Source: Chloroflexota bacterium (GTDB taxonomy: Bacteria > Chloroflexota > Dehalococcoidia > UBA1151 > UBA1328). From it: DNA of 9,777 bases. How positions within the stretch are numbered: the first letter of the stretch is position 1; every line of letters begins with the position of its first letter. Location: contig NYZY01000043.1 of the NCBI GenBank assembly GCA_002687335.1, positions 1 to 9,777 of the forward strand. The letters run 5' to 3'. This document shows positions 1-6,779 of the stretch, in pieces. Made by a program: the position numbers and the translations under genes. The notes below the pieces were generated by a model that searched no databases, had not been told where the DNA came from, and was given only the letters and a program-made list of their open reading frames with translations.

Positions 1-411
1 TTGTGACCAATCTCCATTACGAAAAGATCTGTCACTTAGAAATAGTTCGTGATCTAATGCCAGTGCTACTGCCATAACCCATTCGGCGATCGGTGCTTCA
101 TGGTGGTACGCGTTGGCTACTATCACGTTTTCTGGTACGGCGTCTGGCTCTATTCGATCATAGCCTGCTGCTGGAATTAAAATTGCTTTTAATGATTTTG
201 CAGCTTTACCCATAGCAACGTCGAAATCCGTGCCGATGTAGATATCTGCATCAGCTAATACCGAGGGTTCGGGTTTATTGTTGACATATTCAGTGACGAT
301 CCAGTCGACATCAACGGTCACGGGCCACCGGTCATTTATTTGTTCCCCTGGTGGAGCCGGCGAAATCACCACTTTAAGTGGACGTGGCGAATCAGTAGAG
401 TTATTTGGCAT
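1..411 (-). CDS. D-isomer-specific 2-hydroxyacid dehydrogenase, N-terminal part (cut by window edge)
   Basis: Reading the minus strand from the ATG at 411-409 gives 137 open codons that run off the window. Residues 78-99 follow the family pattern of a chain turning into the cofactor-side segment (LIPAAGYDRI, then VPENVIVAN). Residues 100-119 (N-A-Y-H-H-E...AEWVMAVALAL) and 127-135 (DRSFRNGDW) match the conserved helix and R-x-G-x-W element seen before the Rossmann domain. Family members reduce 2-keto acids or oxidise D-2-hydroxyacids with NAD(P)H in the cytoplasm. The catalytic Arg/Glu/His and the GxGxxG nucleotide site would lie beyond position 1, so neither substrate nor intactness can be judged. 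An in-frame TAG lies about 20 codons upstream and no other standard start lies between, which fixes the ATG. The only Shine-Dalgarno-like stretch upstream is a weak GGA-rich one. The gene is divergent from the MFS transporter. Confidence 0.85.
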   Translation of the reverse strand, partial: MPNNSTDSPRPLKVVISPAPPGEQINDRWPVTVDVDWIVTEYVNNKPEPSVLADADIYIGTDFDVAMGKAAKSLKAILIPAAGYDRIEPDAVPENVIVANAYHHEAPIAEWVMAVALALDHELFLSDRSFRNGDWSQ

Positions 412-503
412 AGACCGTTCCGATCCAATAGCAATAAACGAAATTAGGTTTGATTTGTAATCAGACTAAGATCGGAGAGATTATCACGATAGTGCAGGAA
501 ACA

Positions 504-534
504 TTGCTACTGTCATACACCTCAGGTCTATAAT
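504..534 (+). promoter_or_regulatory. Candidate sigma70-type promoter for the MFS gene
   Basis: A perfect TATAAT lies at 529-534, about 50 bp before the TTG start of the transporter. The best -35 match is TTGCTA at 504-509 (4 of 6), with a long 19 bp spacer. The region lies between two divergent genes, so it should also hold the promoter of the minus-strand dehydrogenase, for which I saw no clear hexamers. The perfect -10 is the main support. The long spacer lowers confidence. Confidence 0.45.
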
Positions 535-585
535 TCATCTTCGTTTCCACATTCAAATTTTGCACATTGAGAACAGTCGCGCCCA

Positions 586-2064
586 TTGACAATCGAAATC
601 ACTGATCCTAACCGCAACGTGACTGGTAATTACCATTGGAAGGTGTTTTGGACTGTCGCAATAGCTCTGTTTGCGATGGTCATGGATTTTTCAATTGTTT
701 TTCTTGCACTTTCGTCTATTGCTGATGAGTTTGATGTCACTTTACGGGCCGTCACATGGGTTGCAATTGCCAGCTCTTTGACTATGAGTGCATTCATGCT
801 TCCGCTGGGACGTGTGTCGGATATCACCGGCCGTAAGCGTTTTCACATTGTGGGAATGATGCTTTTCGTAGCTGGAGCACTACTTGCATATTCGGCATCA
901 AATCTTCAAATGCTTATCTTAGCTCGCGTGGTGATGTCAATTGGAAGTGCAATGGGGCAGGCTGTGGTGTTCGCAATAATTGTCGGTGTTTTTCCAAGTA
1001 GCGAGCGTGGGAAGGCTCTTGGGATGATAACCACAGCTGTTGCTATTGGCGCTGCCGCTGGTCCGATCGTGGCAGGCCCTGTTATTCAGGAATGGGGATG
1101 GCGATCAATATTTCTGGTAACAGCGTTGCCCACCGTTATGGGAATTGTTGCTGCTTTTGTTGTCCTAGAGGACTCAAAACTCGGATCTGAAACCCGATCA
1201 CTTGATGCGCGATTTGACTGGCTTGGGGGCATATTGTCAGCAGCAGCTTTATCTTTGTTGATTTTGACTATTTCGAATCCATTTGCGTTCGAATGGATAT
1301 CACTACAGGTAATTGGAGGATTTTTGGGAAGCCTGGCATTGCTAGCGGCCCTAGTGTGGTGGGAATTGAGAATACCCGATCCCATGCTGAACCTCCGGTT
1401 TTTCAAAAGTTCGACTTTTTCCTGGTCTACCTCTACGAGATTTCTAGGTTTTATCGGTGGTTCTGCAACCTTTTTCCTTATGCCTATATTTGTTCAAAGT
1501 TTTATGGGTTATGACCAGAGATCTGCTGGAATGATTATGTTCGTAGGTGCATTAGGTATGGGATTGGCATCACAGTTTTCTGGGCGATTGTCAGATAAAT
1601 ATGGATTCCGAAAATTTACGTTTATTGGTCTTGGGTTTTTGGTTATAACTAACGTATGGTTCTCATTTTTCGTTAAGGATTCATCACTAGTGATTGTGAT
1701 GCTCGTTTTATTTCTTAATGGCATGGGGATGGGACTTTGGATGGCTCCTAATATGAGTGCTACGCTTTCTACAGTGGGGCGCGGTGATTATGGATCGATG
1801 AGTGCATTTCTCAACCTCGTGCGTAATGTTGGCAGCGTGATTGGTCAGGCGTTGACAGCAGCCATAATCGCGGGAATCATGCTTAGTCGTGGTGCGGAGG
1901 TTCAGTTGGATCAGTTGTCTGACTCGGGTAATCCTGCTGTTACTGATGCCTTTCTCGCCGGCTGGAGTTTAACTTTCAGAGTGCTCGCTATAGTCACAGT
2001 TATCGCGCTTTTGTGCGCTGTTAGGACTAGGGTGTTTGTTAGTGGCCGTGATGACAGTATTTAG
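586..2064 (+). CDS. MFS transporter, DHA2-like, 14 membrane helices
   Basis: This 492-residue inner-membrane protein should move a small molecule by proton-coupled exchange or symport. Hydrophobic segments fit 14 helices, at about 20-40, 58-76, 87-105, 108-128, 146-166, 174-193, 213-231, 241-259, 283-303, 313-333, 345-363, 369-389, 408-432 and 458-478. Motif A is seen twice: G-R-V-S-D-I-T-G-R-K-R at 75-85, and a C-half copy, GRLSDKYGFRK, at 333-343. R114 in LILARVVMSIG fits motif B. The glycine-rich stretch ending GWRSIF (155-176) fits motif C of exporters. The helix-1 DHA2 motif (LDxTIVNVALP) is degenerate here (MDFSIVFLALSS, 33-44), though D34 is kept. An in-frame TGA at 568-570 and the lack of an earlier start leave TTG at 586 as the start. 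A start at Met31 or Met33 would destroy helix 1. Only a weak GAGAA lies upstream. The SDR gene begins 52 bp downstream on the same strand. The substrate cannot be told from sequence, and motif C does not prove drug efflux. Confidence 0.92.
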   Translation: MTIEITDPNRNVTGNYHWKVFWTVAIALFAMVMDFSIVFLALSSIADEFDVTLRAVTWVAIASSLTMSAFMLPLGRVSDITGRKRFHIVGMMLFVAGALLAYSASNLQMLILARVVMSIGSAMGQAVVFAIIVGVFPSSERGKALGMITTAVAIGAAAGPIVAGPVIQEWGWRSIFLVTALPTVMGIVAAFVVLEDSKLGSETRSLDARFDWLGGILSAAALSLLILTISNPFAFEWISLQVIGGFLGSLALLAALVWWELRIPDPMLNLRFFKSSTFSWSTSTRFLGFIGGSATFFLMPIFVQSFMGYDQRSAGMIMFVGALGMGLASQFSGRLSDKYGFRKFTFIGLGFLVITNVWFSFFVKDSSLVIVMLVLFLNGMGMGLWMAPNMSATLSTVGRGDYGSMSAFLNLVRNVGSVIGQALTAAIIAGIMLSRGAEVQLDQLSDSGNPAVTDAFLAGWSLTFRVLAIVTVIALLCAVRTRVFVSGRDDSI

Positions 2065-2116
2065 TCCTAACGATCTTTTACGTATAAATATGACCTAGCG
2101 GTCATCAGGAGACAAA

Positions 2117-2860
2117 ATGGGTCAGCTAGATGGAAAAGTAGCAATTGTTACTGGGGGTGGATCGGGTATCGGTAAGGGAATTGCAAAAGCCTTCGTCGAC
2201 GAGGGTTGTTGTGTGGTCATTGCCGCTCGTGATGCTCAAAGGCTCGACGACGCGGTGAGCGACCTAAAGAATGCTCCAGGAACCGTTATTTCTATCCCCA
2301 CCGATGTTACTAATGAAGATCAAATGGTTAGCCTTTTTTCTAAGACTATGGACCAGTTTGGTAGGTTGGATATTCTTGTGAATAATTCTGGGGCATTCGA
2401 CGGAGGCCCAGTAGAAGATCTGACCATGGAACAATGGCAACGGGTGATGCAGGTTAATGTCACGGGCCCTTTCCTCGGCGCGCGAGAAGCCTTCAAGATC
2501 ATGAAAAAACAAGGTGGTGGCAGGATTATAAATATCGGAAGTATTGCCGCGCAAAAACCTCGCCATAGTTCATCTCCCTACACAACGAGTAAACATGCAG
2601 TTTGGGGGCTGACCCAGTCATTGGCACTAGAAGGCCGTGATCACGGTATTGCGGTGAGTGCGCTTCATCCTGGAAATGTAATGGTTGAACGGCGCGGAGA
2701 TGGTAAATCGGCGACGGGTCGCGATGAGGGTCCGGAACCGCTTATTTCAACAGAGGATATGGGGCGCACGGCTCTTTTGATGGCCACTCTCCCTGCGGAT
2801 GCGAACATGCTTGAAGCAATTGTATTGCCCGTTAATCAACAATACCTGGGACGCGGTTAA
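2117..2860 (+). CDS. Short-chain dehydrogenase/reductase (classical SDR)
   Basis: This 247-residue protein is the usual length for a classical SDR, a cytoplasmic NAD(P)-dependent oxidoreductase acting on an alcohol or carbonyl. The cofactor motif TGGGSGIG is at 12-19. The Arg at 38 after the second strand suggests NADP(H) preference. D63 matches the adenine-contacting Asp. NNSG at 89-92 is a variant of the usual NNAG. The full catalytic tetrad is visible: N114, S142, Y155 and K159 (YTTSK), followed by HPGNV at 184-188. The start is well supported by AGGAG at 2108-2112, four bases before the ATG. The gene lies 52 bp after the MFS gene and may share its transcript. A TATAAA at 2083-2088 could give it its own promoter, but no good -35 was seen. 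The family is too broad to assign a substrate. Sugar, hydroxyacid or ketoacid dehydrogenase activity are all possible. Confidence 0.93.
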   Translation: MGQLDGKVAIVTGGGSGIGKGIAKAFVDEGCCVVIAARDAQRLDDAVSDLKNAPGTVISIPTDVTNEDQMVSLFSKTMDQFGRLDILVNNSGAFDGGPVEDLTMEQWQRVMQVNVTGPFLGAREAFKIMKKQGGGRIINIGSIAAQKPRHSSSPYTTSKHAVWGLTQSLALEGRDHGIAVSALHPGNVMVERRGDGKSATGRDEGPEPLISTEDMGRTALLMATLPADANMLEAIVLPVNQQYLGRG

Positions 2861-2886
2861 TCGATAATTTGATAGTGCCAAAAGAA

Positions 2887-2963
2887 TTCGGGATTCGAGA
2901 TATCAAGGCGTTAGATTTCCTTACGGTATCGTTAGACTTTCGGGATACGAACATTTTTACGGA
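2887..2963 (+). repeat. Imperfect short direct repeats in the leader of the membrane-protein gene
   Basis: The spacer before the next gene holds three nested short repeats: TTCGGGATTCGA (2887-2898) and TTCGGGATACGA (2939-2950), 11 of 12 identical; CGTTAGATTT (2909-2918) and CGTTAGACTTT (2930-2940); and TTACGG at 2921-2926 and 2958-2963. The second TTACGG merges with the ribosome binding site. They could be operator boxes, a decayed local duplication or chance. No clear promoter hexamers or hairpin terminator were found in this spacer. Confidence 0.4.
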
Positions 2964-2964
2964 G
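2961..2964 (+). promoter_or_regulatory. Ribosome binding site GGAG that selects between two adjacent ATGs
   Basis: GGAG at 2961-2964 precedes two consecutive in-frame ATG codons, at 2969 and 2972. The gap is 4 bases to the first and 7 to the second. The second spacing is nearer the usual optimum, so 2972 is preferred, a difference of a single methionine. Confidence 0.6.
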
Positions 2965-2971
2965 ATCGATG

Positions 2972-4975
2972 ATGCGTAATTTTCTGGCATTGGTGTTCAC
3001 AGCTGGATTAGTAGTTTTACTTTTCCTAGTAGTGACGGCTAATCACGCCTTGAATACGATTTCGAAACCAGATGTAATTATCTCCGTTTTGAATGATGCA
3101 GAGGCATATGATTACTTGTACGACGAGATTATCGGCAATTTGGTGTATGACGTTGTCGAAAAAGGAGTTGAAATCAATTCAGGGATAGGTGATTCATCAA
3201 GTCCTACGATTCTTGAGTTTGATGATCCTGGGACTGCTGCCGCTGCCATCACGTTATTTGTAGAAACTCTGGTGCCGCGTGCATATCTCAGGGAAAAAAT
3301 CGAGGAAGCCCTACAAGGAGTTGTGCCGTACGCCGCGGGCCAAACTGATGAATTCAAAATCGACTTGGAAGTTCAAGATCGCCTGCGCGACCTGCCTGAT
3401 TCGGTACGTACCCTGGTTGCAGAACTGCGATTGGTTCAACAACTCACGGATGATCTTCTTGTACCTCAGATGTCGGAGTTCAACTCACAGATATCCGGAA
3501 GTGGCCTCGGTATTGAATTTAACCAAAAAGAGAACGAGGCAAATGCCCGGTTGATATTTGCACCGGAATGGGTTGAAGAGCAGTTATTCCAGACTGTTGA
3601 TGAGTTAACTCCATATTTCGTAGGAGACTCGGATGGGTTTAGCGTCCTGATAAAACTGGAGGACCGCGTTGTAATTATTGGAGACATTCTTAAGGACAAA
3701 ATTTCCAGTGACAACACGCTCTATAAACTCGTGTTTGCGAAGGTAATCGATCCGGCTATTCAGCGAACCGTTGATCAATCTACATCCGTTGGGTTCGGAG
3801 TTTCACTAACAGAGCAGGAAGTCACAGATGCGGTTGAGTTAATAGCACCTCCTGAATGGGTTCGTGGCCATGGTGATGGTGTGATCGATGCGTTGGTGGA
3901 GTATTTACTGGGGCATGCGGATGATCTGAATTACTCTGTAGATATGACGGCCAGAAAGGCTGCAGCTGCTAAGGAGTTGCAGGCACTTGCACGTATAAAG
4001 TTGGTATCAACTCTCGAGGCGACACCTGCATGTACTTCATCTGCTGCAGCATTCGCGGCAACAAAGGCCGTTGCGTCCGGTAAGGTCCCGCCTTGTCTAT
4101 CAGGGGGGCCGATGATTAACCTTGCGTTAGAGGCGTTTGTCCCGAAAATGGATCAACAGGTTGAGAGTTTTGTGATGGGGCAAATTCCAGGTGAAATTGC
4201 TTATTCACTGTCAGATTTTGCCGGACAGGGTGATGGGTTCGATCAGCAGCTTAGTGACATCCGTAAAAAGGTGATTGAGGGCATCCGTTTTACTGAGGAA
4301 GATTTGGTGGGACTTATTGCTGGAGGAGACGACCCAGAGGCCCTGGACGGAGCAGAAGAAAAGCTTACGATGATGGCTGCGGGAGTGGTGATCACGGAGA
4401 TGGATATCGTCAACAATCTGGGTCCTGATGAAATCCAACAAATAGATGATTTGCGCGGCCAAGCAAGGAATTGGTTATCTTTGAAGTGGTTACTTTGGTT
4501 TGTTGTTTTGATTCCAATTGGGATTATCGCTTTTATTGGAGGTAGAGGATGGCCGGGTAGATTGAAATGGGCTGGTGGGGCGGTTGCGATTTCAGCCTTG
4601 ATTGTTTACCTGGGGATATCGCTCATATGGTCAGTTGGGAAAAATCAATTGGCGATGGAAATTCCTGTGAGTCAGGAAATGAAAGTTGATTACCCGCGTT
4701 TATCTGATGAACTGGGAAGTGGTGCCCCGGCTGAACTAATCCAGAATGCGATAGGATCGTGGCAATCTGGATGGCGAAATCAAACGTTGCCGTGGATTAT
4801 CTTTGGGCTGCTTTCGTTTACAGTTGGGACTGTATGGTCTCGGGTCTATAAGGAAACTGTGCAGGTAGCGGGTGTAGGGCCTGAAGTTGAGGTGGTTTCT
4901 GAATCCGAATCGGGAAATGCTGATCAGTTGCCATCAGAACCTGAAACGCAATCGCAAGATAGAAATGGTGTTTAG
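2972..4975 (+). CDS. Large membrane-anchored protein with a triplicated extracytoplasmic module, function unknown
   Basis: I do not recognise a named function. Residue numbers count from the upstream ATG at 2969 (668 aa); the preferred start gives 667. A hydrophobic N-terminal segment (about 4-25) acts as signal anchor. A soluble region of some 475 residues follows, then two helices at about 504-524 and 534-555 joined by a basic loop, a fourth at about 606-624, and an acidic, Gln/Ser-rich tail (632-668). Positive charges suggest that the large domain and the 560-605 loop are outside. The soluble part carries three related modules with cores at about 98-140, 194-236 and 290-332. Each has a hydrophobic run ending in Pro, an amphipathic helix, a [P/E]Y-hydrophobic-G turn, an acidic D-x-F/L, and a beta strand. 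The second and third share a PEWV core. Two cysteines (355, 376) could form a disulfide. The layout recalls uncharacterised Chloroflexota membrane proteins, from memory only. The stop overlaps the convergent M28 gene. Confidence 0.85.
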   Translation: MRNFLALVFTAGLVVLLFLVVTANHALNTISKPDVIISVLNDAEAYDYLYDEIIGNLVYDVVEKGVEINSGIGDSSSPTILEFDDPGTAAAAITLFVETLVPRAYLREKIEEALQGVVPYAAGQTDEFKIDLEVQDRLRDLPDSVRTLVAELRLVQQLTDDLLVPQMSEFNSQISGSGLGIEFNQKENEANARLIFAPEWVEEQLFQTVDELTPYFVGDSDGFSVLIKLEDRVVIIGDILKDKISSDNTLYKLVFAKVIDPAIQRTVDQSTSVGFGVSLTEQEVTDAVELIAPPEWVRGHGDGVIDALVEYLLGHADDLNYSVDMTARKAAAAKELQALARIKLVSTLEATPACTSSAAAFAATKAVASGKVPPCLSGGPMINLALEAFVPKMDQQVESFVMGQIPGEIAYSLSDFAGQGDGFDQQLSDIRKKVIEGIRFTEEDLVGLIAGGDDPEALDGAEEKLTMMAAGVVITEMDIVNNLGPDEIQQIDDLRGQARNWLSLKWLLWFVVLIPIGIIAFIGGRGWPGRLKWAGGAVAISALIVYLGISLIWSVGKNQLAMEIPVSQEMKVDYPRLSDELGSGAPAELIQNAIGSWQSGWRNQTLPWIIFGLLSFTVGTVWSRVYKETVQVAGVGPEVEVVSESESGNADQLPSEPETQSQDRNGV

Positions 4976-5895
4976 ATCAAGTTAGATTTAACAGTAGCTA
5001 CCACCATTTGTGCTGCTTTTTTTATCAAAAGTAGATCTAGGGTTCCAGGGGTATCGGTTGGTTGGTGGTAATGAGGATTTCGGAAGTTTGCTGTATCACT
5101 GATCATAACGGCCGGAATATTGGCCGACCAGAAGGGTGCGTGATCACTTCTCCTCGTGTGTTTGATTGCTGGCATCCATCTGGGAATTTTGAGTGGTAAG
5201 ACAGGTAGCAAAATCTCTGGATGAGTTGCGGCATGTTCTAGATGATCTGATATTTCTTTTTCTTTCCCTTGTGAAAGTATCAACAAAGAATTCCCCGCAA
5301 AACCTTGATTTTTTAGAGTCCTATATGCCTCAGGAAACAAAAACCGAAATACACCAGGTAATCGCTGCTTTATAGTTTTTGAGCTGAAACCGATAGATTC
5401 GAAAATAATTGTCGATGATGGTAACTTTTCCATTGGCAAACTAGATACGAAATGAGTCGAGCCGTGCAACCCACCGGCATTTGGCTGTACCTCTTCCGCG
5501 TCAAATGCTACGAACGTAATATGCGTGAACATTTTTGATTCTTTAAGTACTCTTGCGCATTCAAGTAACGCTGCTATGCCACTAGCGTTATCATCCGCCC
5601 CAGGTGAGCCTGGGACCGTGTCGTAATGGGCACCAATGATTATGTTTCTCGTCGTAGAAACGCCCGAAGAATTGTGTAATGTGCCAATAATGTTCGTTCC
5701 CGTACGCTCCGGATTTTGTCTAGGGATATTAAAAACTTGATGGTTCACATCTAATCCGATTTGATCGAACTCAGAGCTAATCCATCTTGAAACTGCCGTG
5801 TGTCGATGTGGATTATCAACACTATTTCTCGGTGCTGAGGCGAGGTGTTCCACGATTCTTTTTATTTGTAGTTCAGATACTGATGGATTGCTCAT
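4972..5895 (-). CDS. M28-family zinc metallopeptidase (aminopeptidase-like)
   Basis: This 307-residue protein fits a single M28 catalytic domain that cleaves N-terminal residues from peptides with two zinc ions. Visible ligands are H90 and D92 (GAHYDT), the bridging D101 (GADDNASG), catalytic E134 and ligand E135 (FDAEE), and H277 (HYHQPTDT). The position that is often Asp in the DxxG motif is E166 (FESIG), a variant known in some M28 branches. SDHAPFW at 250-256 and the RNPHYH segment complete the signature, so the enzyme looks active. There is no signal peptide or membrane helix, which suggests a cytoplasmic enzyme in peptide recycling. It could also be an M28-like amidase, since the fold includes glutaminyl cyclases and other amidohydrolases. 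The ATG at 5895-5893 has no clear Shine-Dalgarno sequence. The gene is divergent from the ABM gene (153 bp) and convergent with the membrane-protein gene, overlapping it by 4 bases. Confidence 0.92.
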   Translation of the reverse strand: MSNPSVSELQIKRIVEHLASAPRNSVDNPHRHTAVSRWISSEFDQIGLDVNHQVFNIPRQNPERTGTNIIGTLHNSSGVSTTRNIIIGAHYDTVPGSPGADDNASGIAALLECARVLKESKMFTHITFVAFDAEEVQPNAGGLHGSTHFVSSLPMEKLPSSTIIFESIGFSSKTIKQRLPGVFRFLFPEAYRTLKNQGFAGNSLLILSQGKEKEISDHLEHAATHPEILLPVLPLKIPRWMPAIKHTRRSDHAPFWSANIPAVMISDTANFRNPHYHQPTDTPGTLDLLLIKKAAQMVVATVKSNLI

Positions 5896-5942
5896 GTAAG
5901 TCAGGTGGAAGCTAGCGGGTGTTAATACTCATCAAAACTATG

Positions 5943-5971
5943 TTCACAGGGTGGTCGGTAGCGCGTATACT
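5943..5971 (+). promoter_or_regulatory. Near-consensus sigma70-type promoter for the ABM gene
   Basis: TTCACA (5943-5948) and TATACT (5966-5971) each match the consensus hexamers at 5 of 6 positions and are separated by exactly 17 bp. Transcription would start near 5978, leaving a leader of about 70 bases before the ATG at 6049. GTCGG (5954-5958) and CCGAC (5978-5982) form a small dyad around the -10 box that might be an operator. This is the best-formed promoter in the window. Confidence 0.65.
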
Positions 5972-6048
5972 CCGCCCGCCGACGTATTAAATGTTGTTAG
6001 AAAATGCCAGATGTGGCTGATTAGTAAGATTGATTATTTGGAGTTGTC

Positions 6049-6744
6049 ATGTACATCCTGATGGTGCGACTGAAGGTTAAAGAAGATCGTATCGACGATT
6101 TCATTGCTGCGTCTATTGGTGATGCAAGAGGATCCGTGTTGAATGAACCCGGTTGTAGGCGATTCGATATTGTTCAGGCTGCAGATGATCCTACCTCTTT
6201 TGCTTTTTGCGAGGTTTATAACGACGAGGATGCGTTTGCGGCCCACACTACCTACCCGCATTTTAAAGAATGGGATGCGACGGTTAAAGGTATGTTTGAT
6301 GGAGATCCAGAAGTTTCGTTCTGCAAGCCAGTCTTCCCAAGAGGTGACGCTAATTGGGACTCGCACCGTGGCAGCATTGTGGAGGACCCTTACTTCGCGT
6401 CCAGCCTCCATGTCATACACGCTCCGAAATTCGTCCTGGCAGATCAAGTGGATGCATTCATAGATGCAGTGTCACTGGACGGGGTCGGGTCTACGCACGA
6501 AGAGCCAGGTTGCTTGCGGTTTGACGTGTACCAGAATGTTAAAGATCCAACTGAAATTTATCTTTATGAGGTTTATGCGAACCCCGATGCTTTTGAGTAT
6601 CACAAAGGTACGCCGCACATTAAACAGTGGGTCGAGACGGTCAAGAATATGTACGACACCAGTCGTGACGGTGGCGGCAGAGTCGGCCGCAATGTGTGGC
6701 CACCGGACAACTGGGCGTGGAGTTCTGGGAAGCCTACTTGGTAG
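6049..6744 (+). CDS. Tandem antibiotic-biosynthesis-monooxygenase (ABM) domain protein
   Basis: The 231 residues contain two copies of the small ferredoxin-like ABM fold, at about 2-95 and 119-210. Both keep the same string of features: EPGC-x-RFD (33-40 and 152-159), a DPT (47-49, 166-168), EVY-xx-DAF (55-63, 174-182), H-xxxx-H-x-K-x-W (66-75, 185-194) and a V-K-x-M helix. The ordinary one-domain proteins (LsrG-like, about 95-110 aa) work as dimers and act on quinones, aldehydes or small metabolites, often without a cofactor. Here the dimer is probably built within one chain. A linker (96-118) and a Trp/Gly-rich tail (about 208-231) are extra. GGAG at 6040-6043 supports the ATG at 6049. There is no signal peptide, so it should be cytoplasmic. 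The gene stands alone behind its own promoter and converges on the lactonase gene. The substrate is unknown, and mutarotase-like or scaffold roles are possible. Confidence 0.85.
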   Translation: MYILMVRLKVKEDRIDDFIAASIGDARGSVLNEPGCRRFDIVQAADDPTSFAFCEVYNDEDAFAAHTTYPHFKEWDATVKGMFDGDPEVSFCKPVFPRGDANWDSHRGSIVEDPYFASSLHVIHAPKFVLADQVDAFIDAVSLDGVGSTHEEPGCLRFDVYQNVKDPTEIYLYEVYANPDAFEYHKGTPHIKQWVETVKNMYDTSRDGGGRVGRNVWPPDNWAWSSGKPTW

Positions 6745-6754
6745 GTCGGCCGAC
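6745..6754. other. 10-bp perfect palindrome GTCGGCCGAC between convergent genes
   Basis: The palindrome directly follows the TAG of the ABM gene. Just upstream, CCTAC-TTG-GTAGG (6733-6745) forms a 5-bp stem over the last codons. Together they fill the 35-bp gap to the convergent lactonase gene. No T-run follows closely on either strand, so an intrinsic terminator is possible but not well supported. Confidence 0.3.
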
Positions 6755-6779
6755 ATTCTAGGAACTTTTAATTCTGGGG

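Noticed and set aside
278..460. A 60-codon plus-strand frame at the left end
   Set aside because: It overlaps the minus-strand 2-hydroxyacid dehydrogenase, which has clear family motifs. The short product resembles nothing.
586..2064. Calling the MFS gene an antibiotic-resistance exporter
   Set aside because: Family motifs alone do not give the substrate, and no resistance-type regulator or partner gene is present.
2083..2088. TATAAA as a promoter for the SDR gene
   Set aside because: No acceptable -35 hexamer lies 16-19 bp upstream, and the 52-bp gap is compatible with cotranscription with the MFS gene.
6034..6447. A 137-codon minus-strand frame over the first half of the ABM gene
   Set aside because: It is wholly antisense to a well-supported gene and shows no recognisable domain. 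The plus-strand frame has a promoter, a ribosome binding site and conserved motifs.
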